Part shown: piece by piece, positions 48,775 through 51,497 of the stretch
How the letters are laid out: each line of letters begins with the position of its first letter
Numbering within the stretch: position 1 is the first letter of the stretch
Source: Dethiobacter sp.
Lineage (GTDB): Bacteria > Bacillota > Dethiobacteria > Dethiobacterales > Dethiobacteraceae
NCBI GenBank assembly: GCA_020725465.1
Contig: DYEY01000005.1
Coordinates: forward strand, 1-51,497
Length of the DNA stretch: 51,497 nt
Direction of reading: 5' to 3'
Made by a program: the position numbers and the translations under genes
Notes under the pieces: model-generated
Told to the model about the DNA's origin: nothing
What the model saw: only the letters and a program-made list of their open reading frames with translations
Database searches by the model: none

Positions 48775-48991
48775 CCCTCTTTTCGCAATTTGGTTGCCGG
48801 GTAATTGCCCAACAATTTCGACATTTCTCGCCACATTCCCTGCAACCTCACGCAATGGCATTAAACAAGTGATAAGTAAAGCTTGTTGCTTATCTGATGG
48901 TCAGGCCATCATTACAATTCTACATCCTTTTCGTTATTCCTGCTTCAGGGCCGCCCGTTTTAAAAAATTGCTATGCCGGCGGGAACTCCGG

Positions 48992-49132
48992 TCACAGGGT
49001 TATTTTCCCCCCGAACAACAAAAAGATAAGGGCCAGGGCCATTAAAAGACCGATGAACGCTGCCATCGCCAGCAGTATGGCTGACAGGGTCAGGTATGTC
49101 TTCTGTCTTTTTGTCAGTTTCCGCTTTTTCAT
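48992..49132 (-). CDS. Small single-TM protein, 46 residues
   Basis: A short frame starting MKKRKLTKRQKTYLTLSAIL, with a basic N-terminus (K/R-rich residues 2-11) and one hydrophobic helix (about 14-40), ending LLFGGKITL. The basic start and single helix are typical of small membrane peptides. It lies between the sigma-54 activator and the NuoL-like gene on the same strand. The ATG lacks a strong ribosome site; an in-frame TTG at 49150, with AAAGGGG upstream, is an alternative start giving about 52 residues. I do not recognise it. Confidence 0.5.
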   Translation of the reverse strand: MKKRKLTKRQKTYLTLSAILLAMAAFIGLLMALALIFLLFGGKITL

Positions 49133-49236
49133 AATATTCTGTCTATTCAACAAAGGCCGCCCCTTTCCTGCCGGGAGAGGCGCTGCGGCTGAAATTTTTT
49201 ACACACCGGGGAAGCAAAATAACCGGCTAACTGCGT

Positions 49237-51486
49237 TCAAAAAGCCGTCAGGCTGAAAAACCGCATCAAAAGCACCAAAACCAAGGTCAGAAAAACGATC
49301 ATAATGCAAAGATCCAGGTTCATCAGCGAAAGCTTTCTGTAGACATTATCGCCGCGGGGGTTGTAATCCAGCTTAATCATGGCTACAAAAGCCCGCCACT
49401 CCGCCCGGCGCACCTGTTCTTGCAGCCTGGCAACCCTGCATACAAACCCGTCATAAATCCTGTCACGGAGAGTAATTACCAGTATCCTGATATACAGGCC
49501 GGCCCAGGGGACCGCTTTTCTTTCCACAACCCGGACCGAGGCCGCCAGGCCGGAGGCCGGCCCGATTGTTCCCACCAGGGAGCCTTCCGCCAGAGCTTCG
49601 AACAGACGGCCGTAGAGTGTAACCAAAAACAGCACGCGGGTCAGAAAAGGGCGGTAGGCCTTGTTTTCCAGCGATTCCAAAATGTTCCCGGCGCCGGTAA
49701 ACACCAGCATTAGCCTGGCCAGCACCGGGCGGTAAACCTTTTGTTCCACGCTGAGCCACAGGGGGAGCGGAAAGCGGAAGGCGCGCCGCGACAATACCAT
49801 AAACAGGACAGCGCCGATAGCCAGGGATACGGCGATGCCGCCGATATCTTTCAGGTTGTAGACACTCTCCTCCGCAATATGGGCCAGGTAGCCCGCGTCG
49901 TAGGTGAAGCCCCGGGCCATGGGCAATATTATCTTCTCTGTCAGGAAGCCGGGGAAAAGACCGCCCGCCAGGATACAGGCGGCAATGGCACCAAACACCA
50001 GCCGTTCCAGCCAGGTCTCCGGCTTAAAGCCGTGTTCCCCGCCGTGGTGGCCGTCTCCGTGCCCGCCGTGGCCGTGGTCCCGGCCAAGAAAGATGGAAGT
50101 AAACAGGCGCAGGATGTAACAGAAGGTGAGCCCGCCGGTAATGGTGAAGATTTTCTCCGCCACCAGCAGCGAAGGCAGGGACTGGTAGCCGTACGCCTTT
50201 ACAATGGCGTGGTGCAGCAGGGTCTTGCTGGCGTAACCGTTAAAAAGCGGAAACCCGGAAATGGCGGCACCCGCCACCAGGAAGCAGGCGGCGGTGACCG
50301 GGAACTTCCGCCACAGCCCTCCCAGCCTGCTGTATTCCAGGCTGTGGGTCCGCAGATACACGGCACCCACCATGAGGAACATGCCGGCTTTGAAGAAGGC
50401 GTGGTTTATAATGTGGTAGGAGAGGCCGGCAAAGCCCATGGGCCCTTTGTAGCCAAGATAAGCGGCGGCGCCAAGGCCCATCAGGATGTAGCCCATCTGG
50501 CTTACGCTGCTGTACGCCAATACCCGCTTGGCGTGGGTCTGGGACAGCGCCAGCACCGCGGCCACCGCCATGGTCATGATACCAATCCAGATCACCCAGT
50601 AACCCAACTCCGCAGTTATTTTAAACAGGGGCGACTTGCCGTCCACCGGGGTAAAAAGCTGGGTAAAGACGCGGATTAAGCCGTAAGCCCCGGTCTTGAT
50701 CATGATGCCGGAGAGCAGGGCGCTGGCCGGGGTGGGAGCTACCGGGTGGGCCTGGGGCAGCCAGATGTGCAACGGCACGGCGCCGGCCTTAATGCCAAAG
50801 CCGATGAAGAAAAGCACAGCCAGCAGGTAGCGCACGCCGCCCAGGGCGGCGATGCCCTCAAGGCCCGGGGCTATGGCCAGCGAACCGGTGGCGGCCCACA
50901 GTATCATCATGGCGCCAAGCAGGCATAACCCGCCAAAGATGCCCATGTACAGGTAGTTGCGCCCCGCCGCCATGGCTTCGTCGCTGTGGTTGTGGACAAC
51001 CAGGGCGTAAGACATCACCGTCATAGCCTCAAAGAACAGAAACAGGCTGAGGAAGTCGGCGGTGAGGAAAACGCCAAGGCAGCCTCCCAGCGAAAAGAGC
51101 AAAAACAGGTAATAGCGGGTGCGCGCCCCTTCGTGGTACATGTACTGCGTGGAATAAAGGGTGGCAAGAAGCCAGATGAACGAAGCCAGGGCCGCGAACA
51201 CAAAACCCATGAAGTCCACACGGAAATAGAGGCCAAGCCCGATAAAAAGCGGCAGGTCGAGCACTACCTCCCCCTTCTGCACATGGGGGTAGAGGGAAAG
51301 CACCAAAAGGAAGGTGGCAAGCGCCGTCGCTGAAGCCAGCCAATCACGGACATCCTCCCGCAGGCGCCCGGCCAGGCCGCAAAGCACCGCCCCCGCCACA
51401 GGCACCAGCACTATCCAGAGAGGCAGCGCGCTGACCACCGTCTGAGTGAGAATTTTTGCCGTTTCCGCAGGTCCCGCCCAAGTCAT
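49237..51486 (-). CDS. NuoL/HyfB-like proton-conducting antiporter subunit
   Basis: A 749-residue membrane protein of the complex I/Mrp/hydrogenase antiporter family. Family motifs: FLSLFLFFEAMTVMSYALV, FFIGFGIKAGAVPLHIWLPQAHPVAPTPASALLSG (with the proton-channel lysine and proline-broken helix), HAKRVLAYSSVSQMGYI, and the HAFFKAGMFLMVGAV region. Between about residues 475 and 495 there is a His/Gly-rich loop (GRDHGHGGHGDGHHGGEHG). The C-terminal third (about 560-749) is an additional region with further hydrophobic segments and a charged end. It starts near the window edge (51486); neighbouring subunits would lie to the right. Ion coupling is inferred from family. Confidence 0.9.
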   Translation of the reverse strand: MTWAGPAETAKILTQTVVSALPLWIVLVPVAGAVLCGLAGRLREDVRDWLASATALATFLLVLSLYPHVQKGEVVLDLPLFIGLGLYFRVDFMGFVFAALASFIWLLATLYSTQYMYHEGARTRYYLFLLFSLGGCLGVFLTADFLSLFLFFEAMTVMSYALVVHNHSDEAMAAGRNYLYMGIFGGLCLLGAMMILWAATGSLAIAPGLEGIAALGGVRYLLAVLFFIGFGIKAGAVPLHIWLPQAHPVAPTPASALLSGIMIKTGAYGLIRVFTQLFTPVDGKSPLFKITAELGYWVIWIGIMTMAVAAVLALSQTHAKRVLAYSSVSQMGYILMGLGAAAYLGYKGPMGFAGLSYHIINHAFFKAGMFLMVGAVYLRTHSLEYSRLGGLWRKFPVTAACFLVAGAAISGFPLFNGYASKTLLHHAIVKAYGYQSLPSLLVAEKIFTITGGLTFCYILRLFTSIFLGRDHGHGGHGDGHHGGEHGFKPETWLERLVFGAIAACILAGGLFPGFLTEKIILPMARGFTYDAGYLAHIAEESVYNLKDIGGIAVSLAIGAVLFMVLSRRAFRFPLPLWLSVEQKVYRPVLARLMLVFTGAGNILESLENKAYRPFLTRVLFLVTLYGRLFEALAEGSLVGTIGPASGLAASVRVVERKAVPWAGLYIRILVITLRDRIYDGFVCRVARLQEQVRRAEWRAFVAMIKLDYNPRGDNVYRKLSLMNLDLCIMIVFLTLVLVLLMRFFSLTAF

Positions 51487-51497
51487 GTTACTCCTCC

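Noticed and set aside
49741-50679. 312-codon open frame antisense to the NuoL-like gene
   Set aside because: The opposite strand encodes a clear antiporter subunit. The antisense product is low-complexity, charged and without motifs.
1-51497. Search for transposases, integrases, phage genes, attachment sites or CRISPR arrays
   Set aside because: None were recognised; gene order and base composition look chromosomal throughout.

Overview
The window looks like a chromosomal segment of an anaerobic, endospore-forming, Gram-positive bacterium of the Peptococcaceae type (Pelotomaculum/Desulfotomaculum-like). That assignment is inferred from gene content and order, not from a search. Supporting signs are a dusB...greA-lysS-rrn arrangement, strong TTGACA/TATAAT promoters, spore-coat type ATP-grasp and DUF3231 proteins, an HgdC/BadF-type activase cluster, a sigma-54 controlled TRAP/CoA-transferase locus and a NuoL/HyfB-like antiporter subunit. 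I saw no insertion sequence, prophage or CRISPR array. Most genes lie on the minus strand.

Layout. 1-290: the 5' end of a 16S rRNA gene on the minus strand, with its leader and promoter. 492-6654 (minus): a small XRE regulator, dusB, an HTH regulator, a quinate-dehydrogenase-like protein, an acyl-ACP-reductase-like protein, then greA and lysS from their own consensus promoter. 6798-7558 (plus): two related small membrane proteins. 7602-9961 (minus): a YbjQ protein and a YtrA-type GntR/ABC transporter operon. 10213-13231 (minus): three tightly coupled genes of the 2-hydroxyacyl-CoA dehydratase activase superfamily with no recognisable dehydratase partner. 13360-15135: gamma-carbonic anhydrase-like protein, an unlisted 50-aa membrane peptide, and a NapH-like polyferredoxin behind a CsoR/CstR-like operator. 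15208-15284: tRNA-Pro(CGG). 15437-20289: BFN nuclease-family protein, DUF3231 protein, hydrolase, FAD-dependent reductase, LiaF-like and PspC proteins.

20397-31315 is the most unusual part. A glycosyltransferase and two paralogous membrane-anchored proteins of unknown function (minus) are followed, on the plus strand, by a beta-rich/coiled-coil protein, a 687-aa protein of unknown function, and an overlapping run glycosyltransferase / ATP-grasp / glycosyltransferase / YheC-D-type ATP-grasp. My inference is a spore-surface polymer or coat-modification locus.

31347-36275 (minus): a secreted subtilase and a znuA-znuC-znuB-zur zinc uptake operon with a consensus promoter, a palindromic operator and a Cys/His tandem-repeat loop in ZnuA. 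36272-38950: YdcF, peroxiredoxin-like and MATE proteins. 39085-39983 (plus): Rieske, glutaredoxin and ferredoxin-thioredoxin-reductase catalytic proteins form a redox mini-operon. 40025-48774 (minus): a sigma-54 activator, a -24/-12 promoter with two matching upstream palindromes, then CoA-transferase, TRAP transporter (P, Q, M) and acyl-CoA synthetase. Together these suggest regulated uptake and CoA-activation of an organic acid. 48992-51486 (minus): a small membrane peptide and a NuoL/HyfB-like proton-conducting subunit at the window edge.
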